Source: Planotetraspora kaengkrachanensis
GTDB lineage: Bacteria > Actinomycetota > Actinomycetes > Streptosporangiales > Streptosporangiaceae
Direction: 5' to 3'
Assembly (NCBI RefSeq): GCF_016862895.1
Contig: NZ_BONV01000031.1
Span: forward strand, 62,001 to 126,000
DNA: 64,000 bases
The notes below the pieces were generated by a model that worked only from the letters and a program-made list of their open reading frames with translations, had not been told where the DNA came from and searched no databases. This document shows, piece after piece, positions 16,459-25,208 of this stretch; position 1 is the first letter of the stretch, and each line of letters starts with the position of its first letter. A program made the position numbers and the translations under genes.

Positions 16459-17874
16459 ATGACTGGCCGACGGCAGGGGCCGGTCACGCGTCGGCGCCGG
16501 CCGTTATGGCGTTCCATCCGCGCTCGTTACGCCCTCATCGTGGGTTCACTGTTCCTGATCGTTCTCACCCTGGTGGGTGCCTTCGTCGACGGCTGGATCC
16601 GGAGCAAGATCGATGGGGACGTCTTCCGCGACACGCGTCACGCCACCTTCGCCTGGGCCGATGCGATGCGGCCCGGCTACGTGCCGCCGACCGAGTCGAT
16701 AGGTCACGTCGACTATGTCCAGCTCATCGACGACCAGGGACGCGTGGTGGCCTCCAACGCCGCGGCGGCGGGCAAGCCTCCGCTGACCACGGTCCGCCCT
16801 CCCCCTGACGACCGGATCCTGAACCTCATCGAATACCCCTCGTGGGACGACAGGAGCCTCCTGGTCACGGCCATGCGGCTCAGCCCGCAGGCCTCCTACC
16901 TGGTATGGAACGGTCGGCCCCACTACGTCTACGTCGGCGTCGAGGAACCCCCCGGCCTGGCCAAGCACTATCTGGAGATCGGCATCGGGGTCGCGGTTCT
17001 CTTCGCCTCCGCCATCGCGACCTGGGCCACCTGGGTGGTGGTGGGCCGGACCCTGCGCCCGGTGAAGGCGATCAGCGAGCGGATGCGCGTGGCCACGGCG
17101 AGCGACCTGAGCCTACGGGTCCCGACGCCGCCCGGCGATGACGAGATCGCGCAACTCGCGCGCAACTCGAACCAGTACCTCGAACGGCTGGAGGAGGCGG
17201 TGACCGCTCAGCGGCGCTTCGCCTCCGTGGCCTCTCACGAGCTCAGGTCTCCGGTCGCCGCTCTGCACGCCCAACTGGACGAGGCGCTGACCTACCCCCA
17301 GGAAGTGGATCCGCACGAGACCATGCAGACGGCCCTGCGCACCACGGAACGCTTCCAGGCGATCATCGACGACCTGCTGGCCTACACCCGGGTCAAGGAG
17401 ACCCGCACCTCCGCCGCCGAGCCGCTCGACCTCTCGGTCCTTCTTCAGGAGGAGACGGCCGCCCTTCCCTCCGGCACGCCGGTACGGCTCGATGCGACGT
17501 GCCACCCCACCGTCCTCGGCAGCCGGGTGCAACTGGCCGGCGTCCTGCGCAACCTTCTGACGAACGCGCAGCGCCACGCCGCCTCTCGCGTCGACGTCAC
17601 AGCGGAGTGCACCGGAGAGCAGGCCGTCGTGACGGTGCAGGACGACGGCGCGGGCATCGCGCCGGAGGACCGCGAACGGGTCTTCGAGCCCTTCGTCCGT
17701 CTGGAGGAGGGGCGGCGCCTGGATCCCGGGGGCGGTGGGCTCGGCCTGGCCCTTTCCCTCGAGACGGTCAACGCTCACGGGGGGTCCCTGACGATCGAGG
17801 ACTCACCGAGGGGGGCACGGTTCGTGTTCCGTCTGCCGGTTGTGAACGCGGACCGGGAGCCGGCACGGCCGTAG
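16459..17874 (+). CDS. Sensor histidine kinase, OmpR type, orphan
   Basis: A 471-residue membrane kinase. A first membrane helix near 20-42 is followed by an extracellular domain of about 130 residues (including VDYVQLIDDQGRVVASNAAA then AGKPP), a second helix near 178-200, and a HAMP linker. HisKA follows with FASVASHELRSPVAALHAQ holding the phospho-accepting His, then HATPase_c (N-box NLLTNAQRHA, G1 DDGAGI, G2 GGGGLGLAL). The ATG at 16459 has an AAGGGGG ribosome site. No response regulator lies beside it. A similar orphan kinase is at 30705-32099. Confidence 0.9.
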   Translation: MTGRRQGPVTRRRRPLWRSIRARYALIVGSLFLIVLTLVGAFVDGWIRSKIDGDVFRDTRHATFAWADAMRPGYVPPTESIGHVDYVQLIDDQGRVVASNAAAAGKPPLTTVRPPPDDRILNLIEYPSWDDRSLLVTAMRLSPQASYLVWNGRPHYVYVGVEEPPGLAKHYLEIGIGVAVLFASAIATWATWVVVGRTLRPVKAISERMRVATASDLSLRVPTPPGDDEIAQLARNSNQYLERLEEAVTAQRRFASVASHELRSPVAALHAQLDEALTYPQEVDPHETMQTALRTTERFQAIIDDLLAYTRVKETRTSAAEPLDLSVLLQEETAALPSGTPVRLDATCHPTVLGSRVQLAGVLRNLLTNAQRHAASRVDVTAECTGEQAVVTVQDDGAGIAPEDRERVFEPFVRLEEGRRLDPGGGGLGLALSLETVNAHGGSLTIEDSPRGARFVFRLPVVNADREPARP

Positions 17875-17992
17875 CCTGTCGATCTCGACACAGCCGGCCT
17901 CTGTTCCCTTTGATGCGGGCGCTGCCGCCGGGTTGAACGCCCAGGCCGGCGCCGCGGCGCAACCCCGGACGACGACGCTCGCCGAGCGCGGA

Positions 17993-18038
17993 TCAACCGA
18001 TCGGTGGATCGGCTCAACCGTCCGGTGGGGCGACCGGT
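17993..18038 (+). promoter_or_regulatory. Array of ACCG-CGGT palindromes upstream of a membrane-protein gene
   Basis: Two 15-bp near-identical repeats at 17993-18007 and 18014-18028 each contain a palindrome (ACCGATCGGT at 17996-18005; ACCGTCCGGT at 18017-18026), with centres exactly 21 bases apart, or two helical turns. A third, shorter core ACCGGT is at 18033-18038. The layout looks like cooperative operator sites roughly 90-130 bases upstream of the start at 18130. Confidence 0.45.
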
Positions 18039-18129
18039 TCAGCCGCTGCCTCGGGAGATCGGGCGATGTGCGACCTGCCGGGCGATTGCGAGGCTGAAGC
18101 CCGTAACCCCCGACAGGAAGAGCTCACCG

Positions 18130-18573
18130 ATGAACGCCAGAATCGCACCCCCCGCCACGATCCCCGGCGAAGCCCTGAACCACCCGCGCAGCCTCGCGGC
18201 GTTCCGCACGTTGAAGCTCGCCGTTGGCGGCTACACCGGCTTCAGCCTGCTCACCCTCGTGGCCGTCTACCTGCTGCGCCACAACTCCGCACTGGTGAAC
18301 GACACGGCATGGATACGCGGCGGGATCGTCGCCCTCACCTCCCTGCTGATGCTCTCCTTCGCGACCGGCACCGCCCGTGGCCGCCGCCGCGCATACCTGC
18401 GGTTGCGAATCGCGTCAGCCCTCATGCTGGTGTCCATCGCGGCCCTCGTCGCGCTCCCCGGGCTCCTGCCGGCGTGGATGAGGATCGAGCAAGGCGTCTG
18501 CGGACTGCTCCTCGCGGGCGTCGTCGCGATCGCCAACGGCAGGCACCTGCGCACGATGTTCGCCACCGAGTAG
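18130..18573 (+). CDS. Small integral membrane protein
   Basis: A 147-residue protein from ATG 18130 with four hydrophobic helices (GYTGFSLLTLVAVYLL; GGIVALTSLLMLSFATG; ALMLVSIAALVALPGLL; GVCGLLLAGVVAIANG). Between helices 2 and 3 is a basic loop (GTARGRRRAYLRLR). No enzymatic motif is seen and no family name is recognised. It sits directly upstream of a NarL-type sensor kinase and regulator on the same strand, 55 bases before the kinase start, and may be an accessory sensor or a target of that system. Confidence 0.7.
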   Translation: MNARIAPPATIPGEALNHPRSLAAFRTLKLAVGGYTGFSLLTLVAVYLLRHNSALVNDTAWIRGGIVALTSLLMLSFATGTARGRRRAYLRLRIASALMLVSIAALVALPGLLPAWMRIEQGVCGLLLAGVVAIANGRHLRTMFATE

Positions 18574-18628
18574 AACACGACGATGCGGCTAGATTGTCCG
18601 ATTAGAAAGACCTACGGTGGAGGCCCGC

Positions 18629-19891
18629 ATGAGTCGTCCGGTACCGCCTCGGTCCGTGGTGGTGACCACCCTGCCGTACGTGCTGCTGGCGATCCTGGTC
18701 GTCGTCACCGTCGCCGGCAAGCACTCGGCGGGCCCATCCCTGTTCATCGATCTGGCTCTGTGCGCGCTGGCCGCGGCGTGGATGCTATGGATCTTCACGC
18801 TGCATCCCGCCTGGCGGCAGCGCCTGCCGGTCATGGCGGTGTTCTTCGTCGGGCTGACCGCGATCATGACGATCCTGGTGATCAGGGACCCGTGGTTCGG
18901 ATTCTTCACGGCAGCCGGATACATCTACGCGTTCAGGATTCTGAGCTGGCCTTGGCTGCCCGTCGGCGTCGCCGCGGTGGCGATGGTGTCGGGCACGGCG
19001 CAGTCGTACGGCGTCGACAGGACGACCCCCCTCGGCCTGATCACGTATGTCGCCGTCATGGCCGCGAACGTGATCCCCATGGTCGCCTTCGCCTGGTTCG
19101 TACGGCGCAGCGCCCGGCAGAGCGACGAACGCGATCGCGCACTCGAAGAGACACGCCACGCGAACCGCAGGCTGGAAGCGACCCTGGCGGAGAACGCGGC
19201 CCTGCACGAGCGACTACTGGCACAGGCAAGAGAGGCCGGCGTGAACGACGAGCGGCAGCGAATGGCACGGGAGATCCACGACACCCTGGCCCAAGGGCTC
19301 ACCGGCATCATCACCCAACTCCACGCGGCCGAACACGCCGCCGACGACCCCGCGGCATGGCGCAGGCACATCGAGGCCGCGACGGCACTCGCCAAGGAGA
19401 GCCTGTCCGAAGCGCGGCGATCGGTCCACGAGCTGCGTCCAGAACCTCTGCGGACGGCACGGCTCAGCGAGGCACTGGCGAACGTGGCCGAACGCTGGTC
19501 GTCGCTCCACGACGTACCCGTCCAGGTCACCACGACCGGTACGGCACGACCACTGCGCCCGGAAGCGGAAGTCGCACTCCTCAGAACAGCACAGGAGGCC
19601 TTGACCAACGTGGCCAAACACGCACGCGCGACCAGAGTCGGCGTGACACTCTCCTACATGGAGCACCAGGTCGCCCTCGACGTACGCGACGACGGCGCCG
19701 GCTTCGACCCGGCGCGGATCCACGAGGACACCACCGACGATCCCCGCGAAGACCGCGGCGGGTTCGGGCTTATCGCGATGCGCCAGCGAATCGAAGGCCT
19801 GTCGGGAACCCTGCAGATCGAATCCGAGCCGGGCACCGGCACCGGAATCTCCGCCTGCGTCCCCGCCGAACCTGTGCGGATCCCCGCATGA
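18629..19891 (+). CDS. Sensor histidine kinase, NarL/HisKA_3 type
   Basis: About 420 residues from ATG 18629, which follows GGAGG; a GTG at 18617 is an alternative. The N-terminal half has five to six hydrophobic helices. A coiled linker (RALEETRHANRRLEATLAENAALHERL) leads to HisKA_3 with the phospho-acceptor His in RMAREIHDTLAQGL. HATPase_c has AQEALTNVAKHA, VRDDGAGFDP and GGFGLIAMRQRI. The next gene, a NarL-type regulator, overlaps its stop codon, so the two form a cotranslated two-component system. The signal is unknown. Confidence 0.93.
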   Translation: MSRPVPPRSVVVTTLPYVLLAILVVVTVAGKHSAGPSLFIDLALCALAAAWMLWIFTLHPAWRQRLPVMAVFFVGLTAIMTILVIRDPWFGFFTAAGYIYAFRILSWPWLPVGVAAVAMVSGTAQSYGVDRTTPLGLITYVAVMAANVIPMVAFAWFVRRSARQSDERDRALEETRHANRRLEATLAENAALHERLLAQAREAGVNDERQRMAREIHDTLAQGLTGIITQLHAAEHAADDPAAWRRHIEAATALAKESLSEARRSVHELRPEPLRTARLSEALANVAERWSSLHDVPVQVTTTGTARPLRPEAEVALLRTAQEALTNVAKHARATRVGVTLSYMEHQVALDVRDDGAGFDPARIHEDTTDDPREDRGGFGLIAMRQRIEGLSGTLQIESEPGTGTGISACVPAEPVRIPA

Positions 19892-20562
19892 GCCGCCCGG
19901 GCACCGCGATCAAACTGCTGATCGCCGACGACCATCCCGTCGTCAGAGACGGCCTGAGCAGCATGTTCGCCCGCGAACCGGGATTCGAGGTGATCGGCCA
20001 GGCCTCTGACGGAGGCGAAGCGGTCCGCCTCGCCGAGACCCTCCGTCCAGACGTCATCCTCATGGATCTGCGCATGCCCGGCATGGACGGAGTGACCGCG
20101 ATCAGAGAACTCGCGGAACGTGGCAGCAGCGCACGCGTGCTGGTGCTGACCACCTACGACACCGACAGCCACGTGCTCCCCGCGATCGAAGCGGGCGCCA
20201 CCGGCTACCTGCTCAAAGACGCCCCCCGCGACGAACTCCTCCGCGCGGTCCAGGCCACGGCTCGAGGCGAGGCGGTGCTCGCCCCCTCGGCCGCGGCCCT
20301 TCTGATGAGCCGGTTGCGCTCCTCCGCCCCGGGACCGGCCACCGCCACCCCCGGGCCCCTGAGCCAGCGAGAACTCGAAGTCCTCCAGTTGGTGGCTGCC
20401 GGGTCCACCAACCGGGAGGCGGCGGCCAAACTGTTCATCACCGAGGCCACCATCAAGACCCACCTGCTGAACATCTACGCCAAACTCGGCGTGAGCGACC
20501 GCGCCGCCGCCGTCAGCGAGGCGTTCAACCGCGGACTGCTCGTCCCGCGGACACCGAGATGA
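19888..20562 (+). CDS. Response regulator, NarL/LuxR family
   Basis: A 224-residue DNA-binding regulator. The receiver domain begins IKLLIADDHPVVRDGL with the acidic pair, has the phospho-acceptor Asp in DVILMDLRMPGMDG and the conserved Lys in GYLLKDAP. The C-terminal LuxR helix-turn-helix is LSQRELEVLQLVAAGSTNRE followed by TEATIKTHLLNIYAKLG. The ATG overlaps the kinase TGA (ATGA), which supports stoichiometric production of the pair. Confidence 0.94.
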   Translation: MSRPGTAIKLLIADDHPVVRDGLSSMFAREPGFEVIGQASDGGEAVRLAETLRPDVILMDLRMPGMDGVTAIRELAERGSSARVLVLTTYDTDSHVLPAIEAGATGYLLKDAPRDELLRAVQATARGEAVLAPSAAALLMSRLRSSAPGPATATPGPLSQRELEVLQLVAAGSTNREAAAKLFITEATIKTHLLNIYAKLGVSDRAAAVSEAFNRGLLVPRTPR

Positions 20563-20565
20563 CTG

Positions 20566-21450
20566 TCAGGTGACCTTGCTCTTCGGGCTCGTCCATGTGT
20601 CGCACGCCCCCGGCCTGCCCGAGTTGAATCCCTTTTCCGTCCACTTCAGTCGCGTGGGCTGACGACCGTGATCGTGCGCGAACGGATCGTTGACGATGCC
20701 CATGAACAGGTAGCGGTACTGCTGCCACGGGGGCATCTCACGGCGCATCGCCTTCAGTGCCGCTCCGGCGAAGCATTCGGCCTGCAATTCGGTACGCCTC
20801 GTCAACAGGTCCACCGTCGCTCGCTTGGCGCCCCTGCCCTCCAGGGCCTCGTAACTCAGGATGTGCGTCAAATACTGAACGTGGTGACCGTACTCGTGAC
20901 TGATCGTCTTGGACACGAAGGCGGCTGCCAGGGGGTTCCGCAGCAGGTCGTTGGGGACCAGCATGTAGTAGGTGGTGGTCCCGCCGCAGTAGGCCCCGGT
21001 GTCGTTCTTCTTGGGCATCAGCCCGCAGATCGGATCGCGCACACGGCGCTGGACGAACTTCCGTTCGGGCTTGGTGAAGAACATGTTCTCCGCCTTGAAC
21101 GAGCCGGCCCAGATCCGATCCAGGCAGTTCGAAACAGACCCCATGTACTTCTTCATGGACCGCCAACTGCCTGACCTGGGCGCGGGGATCTTGCAACTCC
21201 CCTTCAGCCGGGGTGCGGCATAGAGCGGACTGTCGACCACGGCGGCGCGGCCCCAGGGCACGCTGCGCCAATCCGGGATCACCGGTGCCGAGGCGGAGGG
21301 GGAAGCCGAAGGGGACGGCGTGACAGCGGGAGGAGTCATGGACGTCCGCGGAGCCGCGAGGGGAATCGACGAGGGCGCCGCGGGGGCGGCCGGTGCACAC
21401 GCGGCCAGGAGGAGAACGCAGACGGTCAAGCGCCGGGAGAGGCGAAGCAT
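20566..21450 (-). CDS. Neutral zinc metallopeptidase-like lipoprotein (YpfJ type)
   Basis: A 294-residue exported protein. The signal sequence ends LLLAAC, a lipobox, so it is probably anchored on the outer face of the membrane. A Pro/Ser-rich spacer follows. The catalytic motif is HEYGHHVQ inside SKTISHEYGHHVQYLTHIL, and a downstream Glu in TELQAECFAG would be the third zinc ligand. This matches the putative neutral zinc metallopeptidase family (PF04228). Cysteines in CGGTT, CGLMP and CDTW may form disulfides. Converges on the NarL regulator. Confidence 0.85.
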   Translation of the reverse strand: MLRLSRRLTVCVLLLAACAPAAPAAPSSIPLAAPRTSMTPPAVTPSPSASPSASAPVIPDWRSVPWGRAAVVDSPLYAAPRLKGSCKIPAPRSGSWRSMKKYMGSVSNCLDRIWAGSFKAENMFFTKPERKFVQRRVRDPICGLMPKKNDTGAYCGGTTTYYMLVPNDLLRNPLAAAFVSKTISHEYGHHVQYLTHILSYEALEGRGAKRATVDLLTRRTELQAECFAGAALKAMRREMPPWQQYRYLFMGIVNDPFAHDHGRQPTRLKWTEKGFNSGRPGACDTWTSPKSKVT

Positions 21451-21553
21451 TTGCGGATCTTATCGACGAACACCCACAAAACATCCGCCATTTAAAAGGC
21501 CTCAATCCGGTACGAAATGACCCCCCAGGCGCTGCTCCTGCCTCAGCCCGCTT

Positions 21554-22255
21554 CTAACCGGCCATGCCGAGGAACACGGCAACGGCGCCCACGCCTAGCG
21601 TGAGCGGGTAAGCCCACCATCTGGGCGGAGGGCCGTCCCTCAGAATGCGCACCCCCAGCGGCACGAGCGCCGAGCACAGACCGAGGGTGGCGACGATCGA
21701 CATCGGGCCGGTGCCCTTGAGCACGCCGATCGGCAGCGCGCTCATCGACGCCAGGGCGACGGCTCGGGCGACTCCCAGCACGCCTGCCCGCCACGCCCCG
21801 ACGGCGAGCACGATCCAGCCGAAGAAGATCGCGCCTGACAGTGAGTGGAACACGTGGAACGCCCCGTAGGAGCCGGCGATCACCTTCTGCGCCGCCTCGA
21901 CCCCCTGGACGTCGACGACCTGGAAGGCCAGATGGTTGATCCCGGCGTGGAAGACGCGGGCGAACAACCCGGACAGAACCAGCACGCCACCCCAGAGCGC
22001 CCATCTCATCTGGGTCGGCCACACGCGCCGTACCACCCCCATGACGGCGGGCCACAGCAGGACGTCGCCCGCGACGAAGGCGCTGTAGGAGGCGGTCATC
22101 CGTCCGGGGCTCGCGGCGAACGCGGCGAGTTGCTCGGGGAAGAAGCCATCGAAATCCACCCGGAGCAGCACGCCGCCGAGCATCAGGATCGGCCCGAGGA
22201 CAAGCCCGGCGCCCTCGACCCAGCGGCCGGGGAACTCGAAAGAGGTCGTGGTCAT
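21554..22255 (-). CDS. Integral membrane protein of unknown function
   Basis: A 233-residue protein from ATG 22255 with about seven hydrophobic segments and little else. Loops carry His residues (FHAGINH, FHVFHSLSG) that could bind a metal or haem, but this is speculative. It follows the NarL-type system on the same strand after about 70 bases and may belong to that operon. I cannot name the family with confidence. Confidence 0.7.
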   Translation of the reverse strand: MTTTSFEFPGRWVEGAGLVLGPILMLGGVLLRVDFDGFFPEQLAAFAASPGRMTASYSAFVAGDVLLWPAVMGVVRRVWPTQMRWALWGGVLVLSGLFARVFHAGINHLAFQVVDVQGVEAAQKVIAGSYGAFHVFHSLSGAIFFGWIVLAVGAWRAGVLGVARAVALASMSALPIGVLKGTGPMSIVATLGLCSALVPLGVRILRDGPPPRWWAYPLTLGVGAVAVFLGMAG

Positions 22256-22326
22256 GCCGTCGATCCAACCGACGCGGCCTCCGCCGCACATTGGCCCAGG
22301 GACCCGGTCTCGGGGTAGACCTGGCA

Positions 22327-22977
22327 CTACCTCGGCTCGGCCTGCAGGAAGGCGAGGACGGCGAGGACGCGGCGATGGCCGTCGGCGGCAGGCGGGAGGT
22401 CGAGCTTGGCGAAGATGCTCGCGATGTGCTTGGCGACCGCCGCATCGGTGACGAAGAGCGCCCGAGCTATCGAGGCGTTCGACCGTCCCTCGGCGATCAG
22501 GGCGAGCACCTCCAGCTCCCTCGGGGTGAGCCGCCGCAGGGGGTCGCGCCGCCCGCTGAGCAGCTGCCGCACCACCTCGGGGTCCACGACCGTGCCGCCC
22601 TCCGCGACCCGGACGAGTGCGTCGACGAACTCGCCGACGTCGCCGATCCGCTCCTTCAGCAGATAGCCGATGCCGGCGCCACGGCCGGAGCCGAGCAACT
22701 CGGCGGCGTAGGTCTGCTCGACGTACTGGCTGAGCACCAGCACGGCCAGATCCGGATGCTCCGCGCGCAGCTCGAGCGCGGCCCGCAGCCCCTCGTCGGT
22801 GAAGCCGGGTGGCATCCGCACATCGACCACGACGATGTCAGGCCTGTGCTCCGCCACCGCGGCGACCAGGGAGCCGGCGTCACCGACCGAGGCGACGACC
22901 GGGTGCCCGAAGCGCTCCAGCAGTCCGGCGAGGCCTTCGCGCAGGAGGACGGAGTCTTCGGCGATCGCTACGCGCAC
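22327..22977 (-). CDS. Response regulator, NarL/LuxR family
   Basis: A 216-residue regulator: receiver with MRVAIAEDSVLLREGL at the start, acceptor Asp in DIVVVDVRMPP, Lys in GYLLKERIGD, then LuxR helix-turn-helix LTPRELEVLALIAEGRSNAS with TDAAVAKHIASIFAKLDL. The start overlaps the end of the kinase gene by ten bases, so the two are cotranslated. The PPGFTDEG loop after the receiver Asp is typical of the actinobacterial subgroup paired with kinases that carry a PF13796-type sensor. Confidence 0.93.
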   Translation of the reverse strand: MRVAIAEDSVLLREGLAGLLERFGHPVVASVGDAGSLVAAVAEHRPDIVVVDVRMPPGFTDEGLRAALELRAEHPDLAVLVLSQYVEQTYAAELLGSGRGAGIGYLLKERIGDVGEFVDALVRVAEGGTVVDPEVVRQLLSGRRDPLRRLTPRELEVLALIAEGRSNASIARALFVTDAAVAKHIASIFAKLDLPPAADGHRRVLAVLAFLQAEPR

Positions 22978-24137
22978 GGGATCTCCACTCGCATCGTCGT
23001 CGGCCCGCCTGCCGGACTGGACAGGGCCATCCTCCCGTCGACCACGGAGACCCTGTCGGCCAGCCCCGTCAGGCCGGTGCCGCCCGCAGGATCCGCGCCG
23101 CCGACCCCGTCGTCGCGGATCTCCATGACCAGCATGTCGTCGACCAGACGGCCGTACACCTGAGCACGGCCGGCCTGGCTGTGCTTGGCGATGTTCGACA
23201 GGGCCTCCGACACGATGTAATAGGCGGCGACCTCGACGGCCTCGGGCAACCGCCGCGGCAGCGCGAGGTCGACGTCCACAGGAACCGGGGAGCGCCCGGC
23301 CGTGTCCCGGGCGGCGGCGGCGAGGCCGCGGTCGGTGAGTATCTGCGGGTGCACACCGCGGATCAGTTCCCGCAGCTCGGCCAGAGCTCGCTTGGCCTCC
23401 TCATGGGCCTGCGCGACCTGCTCCGCGGCCGGCCCGTCGGGCGGCAGGTCGAGCCGTGCCAGACCCAGCTTCACGGTCAGTGCGACGAGCCGTTGCTGGG
23501 CGCCGTCGTGCAGGTCGCGCTCGATCCTGCGGCGTTCCAGCTCGAACGCGTCCACCAGGCGTGCCCGTGAACGAAGCACGTCGGCCAGTTCCCCCTCACG
23601 CGGAGCGAGCAGCGCCCTGACCATGGCTTGGCGGGCTCCCGCCCAGGCGGTGACGATGTAGGCGGCCACCGGGAGCAGAACGAGTCCCGCGGCCGAGGCC
23701 GTCAGCGCGGCGGCGAGCGGCCATCCCGCCTCCACGGGCTGGAGGGCCGGTGAAAGGATCAGCACGACGGGGCCGCCGACGCTGAAGCCGACCACCACCA
23801 GGTCGATCCACCAGAGCGCGAGGACTGAGACCAGCGTCAGGCTGATCTCCCGCCACCGCCCGGCGGTCACCCGGGTGACGGGGACGGAGTCGACCAGGCG
23901 CATCCGCCACCGCTCGAACCCCGCCACCAGCGGCACGACCAGCCCCGCGGCGGCGATCCCGACGACGGCCATGAGCGGGACGAATCCCAGGAGAGAGATC
24001 GACACCGCGGTGACGGCGACGGTGACGCCCAGCACGGCGCTCGACAGCAGGTACGCCAGTGACCGCCACGGCCACCGGGACCGCAGGAACGGCAGCGGAC
24101 GCAGAGTGAGGGCCTCCAGGGCGGTCCGGGTGCGCAC
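22968..24137 (-). CDS. Sensor histidine kinase, NarL type with membrane sensor domain
   Basis: A 389-residue kinase. The N-terminal 200 residues form a four-helix membrane sensor domain (about 30-50, 52-70, 100-140 and 150-185) of the kind found in many actinobacterial kinases. HisKA_3 follows, with the acceptor His in RRRIERDLHDGAQQRLVAL. HATPase_c has YYIVSEALSNIAKHS and IRDDGVGGADPAGGTGL. It precedes and overlaps its response regulator. The system may act on the membrane protein at 21554. Confidence 0.92.
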   Translation of the reverse strand: MRTRTALEALTLRPLPFLRSRWPWRSLAYLLSSAVLGVTVAVTAVSISLLGFVPLMAVVGIAAAGLVVPLVAGFERWRMRLVDSVPVTRVTAGRWREISLTLVSVLALWWIDLVVVGFSVGGPVVLILSPALQPVEAGWPLAAALTASAAGLVLLPVAAYIVTAWAGARQAMVRALLAPREGELADVLRSRARLVDAFELERRRIERDLHDGAQQRLVALTVKLGLARLDLPPDGPAAEQVAQAHEEAKRALAELRELIRGVHPQILTDRGLAAAARDTAGRSPVPVDVDLALPRRLPEAVEVAAYYIVSEALSNIAKHSQAGRAQVYGRLVDDMLVMEIRDDGVGGADPAGGTGLTGLADRVSVVDGRMALSSPAGGPTTMRVEIPCA

Positions 24138-24205
24138 CCGCCAGAAGTTACCCGCTTGTTTGATCGCCCTGGCGGCGCCCAGACAGGACCTGGCCCCGGC
24201 GCGGA

Positions 24206-24239
24206 GCAGCCCCGCGAGGCGGTGGCTTCGCGGGGCTGC
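24206..24239 (-). terminator. Hairpin terminator of the Cys-rich peptide gene
   Basis: Perfect 12-bp arms (24206-24217 GCAGCCCCGCGA; 24228-24239) around a 10-nt loop, starting 15 bases past the stop at 24255 on the minus strand. GC-rich with no T-tract. Confidence 0.65.
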
Positions 24240-24254
24240 CGTCGTCCGTGGGCG

Positions 24255-24479
24255 CTACTCGCAGTACTGGGTCTCCCAGCGTGCGCCGCGGTAGCTGTAG
24301 CACATGTAGCAGTCACCCCTCCACATGCACGACGGCGCCGGGCGGGCCGTGTCGATGGCGGGGGCGCTGCGCTGAGCGGCCGCGCAGACGCTCGGCTCGG
24401 AGGCCTGGGCGGTGGCGGTTCCGGTGACGATGAGCGTGGACGCCGCCATCGCGACGGCGAGGAGTAAACGCTTGAGCAT
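24255..24479 (-). CDS. Small secreted cysteine-rich peptide
   Basis: 74 residues. A signal peptide (1-26, ending ATAQA) is followed by a mature peptide of about 48 residues with five cysteines at 32, 51, 57, 60 and 73. The cluster CMWRGDCYMC is rich in aromatic residues and is followed by YSYRGARW. An odd number of cysteines suggests two disulfides plus a free Cys, or dimerisation. The gene is alone, with its own hairpin terminator. No family recognised. Possible roles are an enzyme inhibitor or a surface signal, but nothing in the sequence decides. Confidence 0.7.
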   Translation of the reverse strand: MLKRLLLAVAMAASTLIVTGTATAQASEPSVCAAAQRSAPAIDTARPAPSCMWRGDCYMCYSYRGARWETQYCE

Positions 24480-25208
24480 CAGAGATCACTCCCTGAGGTG
24501 AGGACCGAACCCCCGGATCGAGGGGGATGACGAGCGTCGGTTCCGACTCGGGATACGCCGATGCGGCGCTGAACACTATTCACACTAATCACGACATCAG
24601 ATGAGATCTCCCCGCCTGAGGCAAAACATGGTTTCCAGCCGATCACTCCATGAAGTTTATTATCCGCATTAACCGGAAAAGCGGCATCGCATCCCGGCCT
24701 GCCGCCACGACCATTCGAGTCGCGGATTCATCCCGCCGACTGAATCCGGGAGGCGTTTCCCCGGAGTCGTAAATCCGGCGCCACCGGCAGAGAAAATGAC
24801 CGGCAAGGAAATCGGCGGACGCCGGGAACGGCCCGCCCGGATGCTCATGGTCCCGCCGTCGGTTCCGCGTCCCGGTTCGGCGGATGCGCCTGTCTCACCG
24901 ACGAATACGCAGGCCCGCGCCGCGATGTCCCCCCTCTCCGGCAAGGCGCCCATCCACCCCTTCTCGACACGGAACGGCGCGGCGGGCACCCGGTTCGCTG
25001 ATCTGAGTGCAATCTCCCCCACTGGTGGATCACAACCGCCCGCAATTGGGCCCGGCCCACGGAAAACACAAAGTCATGCCCCTCTACTGAATAACCGTGC
25101 TGTCGTCTCAATACCCGCCAACTTCTCTAGACGGGCCCGGAACTCGATGCCCACGATGGTTGTAGATCCGCAATCGCCGCGGTTCAGGCGATTCGGAGAG
25201 GAGGCATC
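24480..25208. other. Long region without a convincing gene
   Basis: About 730 bases between the Cys-rich peptide start and the Arg-Phe repeat gene. Parts around 24570-24680 and 25060-25130 are clearly richer in A and T than the rest of the window. Both strands have open frames of 90-150 codons, but these are low-complexity or lack a ribosome site and I do not accept them. The region must hold the promoters for both flanking secreted proteins. Confidence 0.5.

Noticed and set aside
25139-25161. ECF-sigma-like promoter (GGAAC ... GTT) before the Arg/Phe-repeat gene
   Set aside because: The spacing of 15 bases is a little short and the -10 part is only three bases. Chance occurrence in a long non-coding region is likely.
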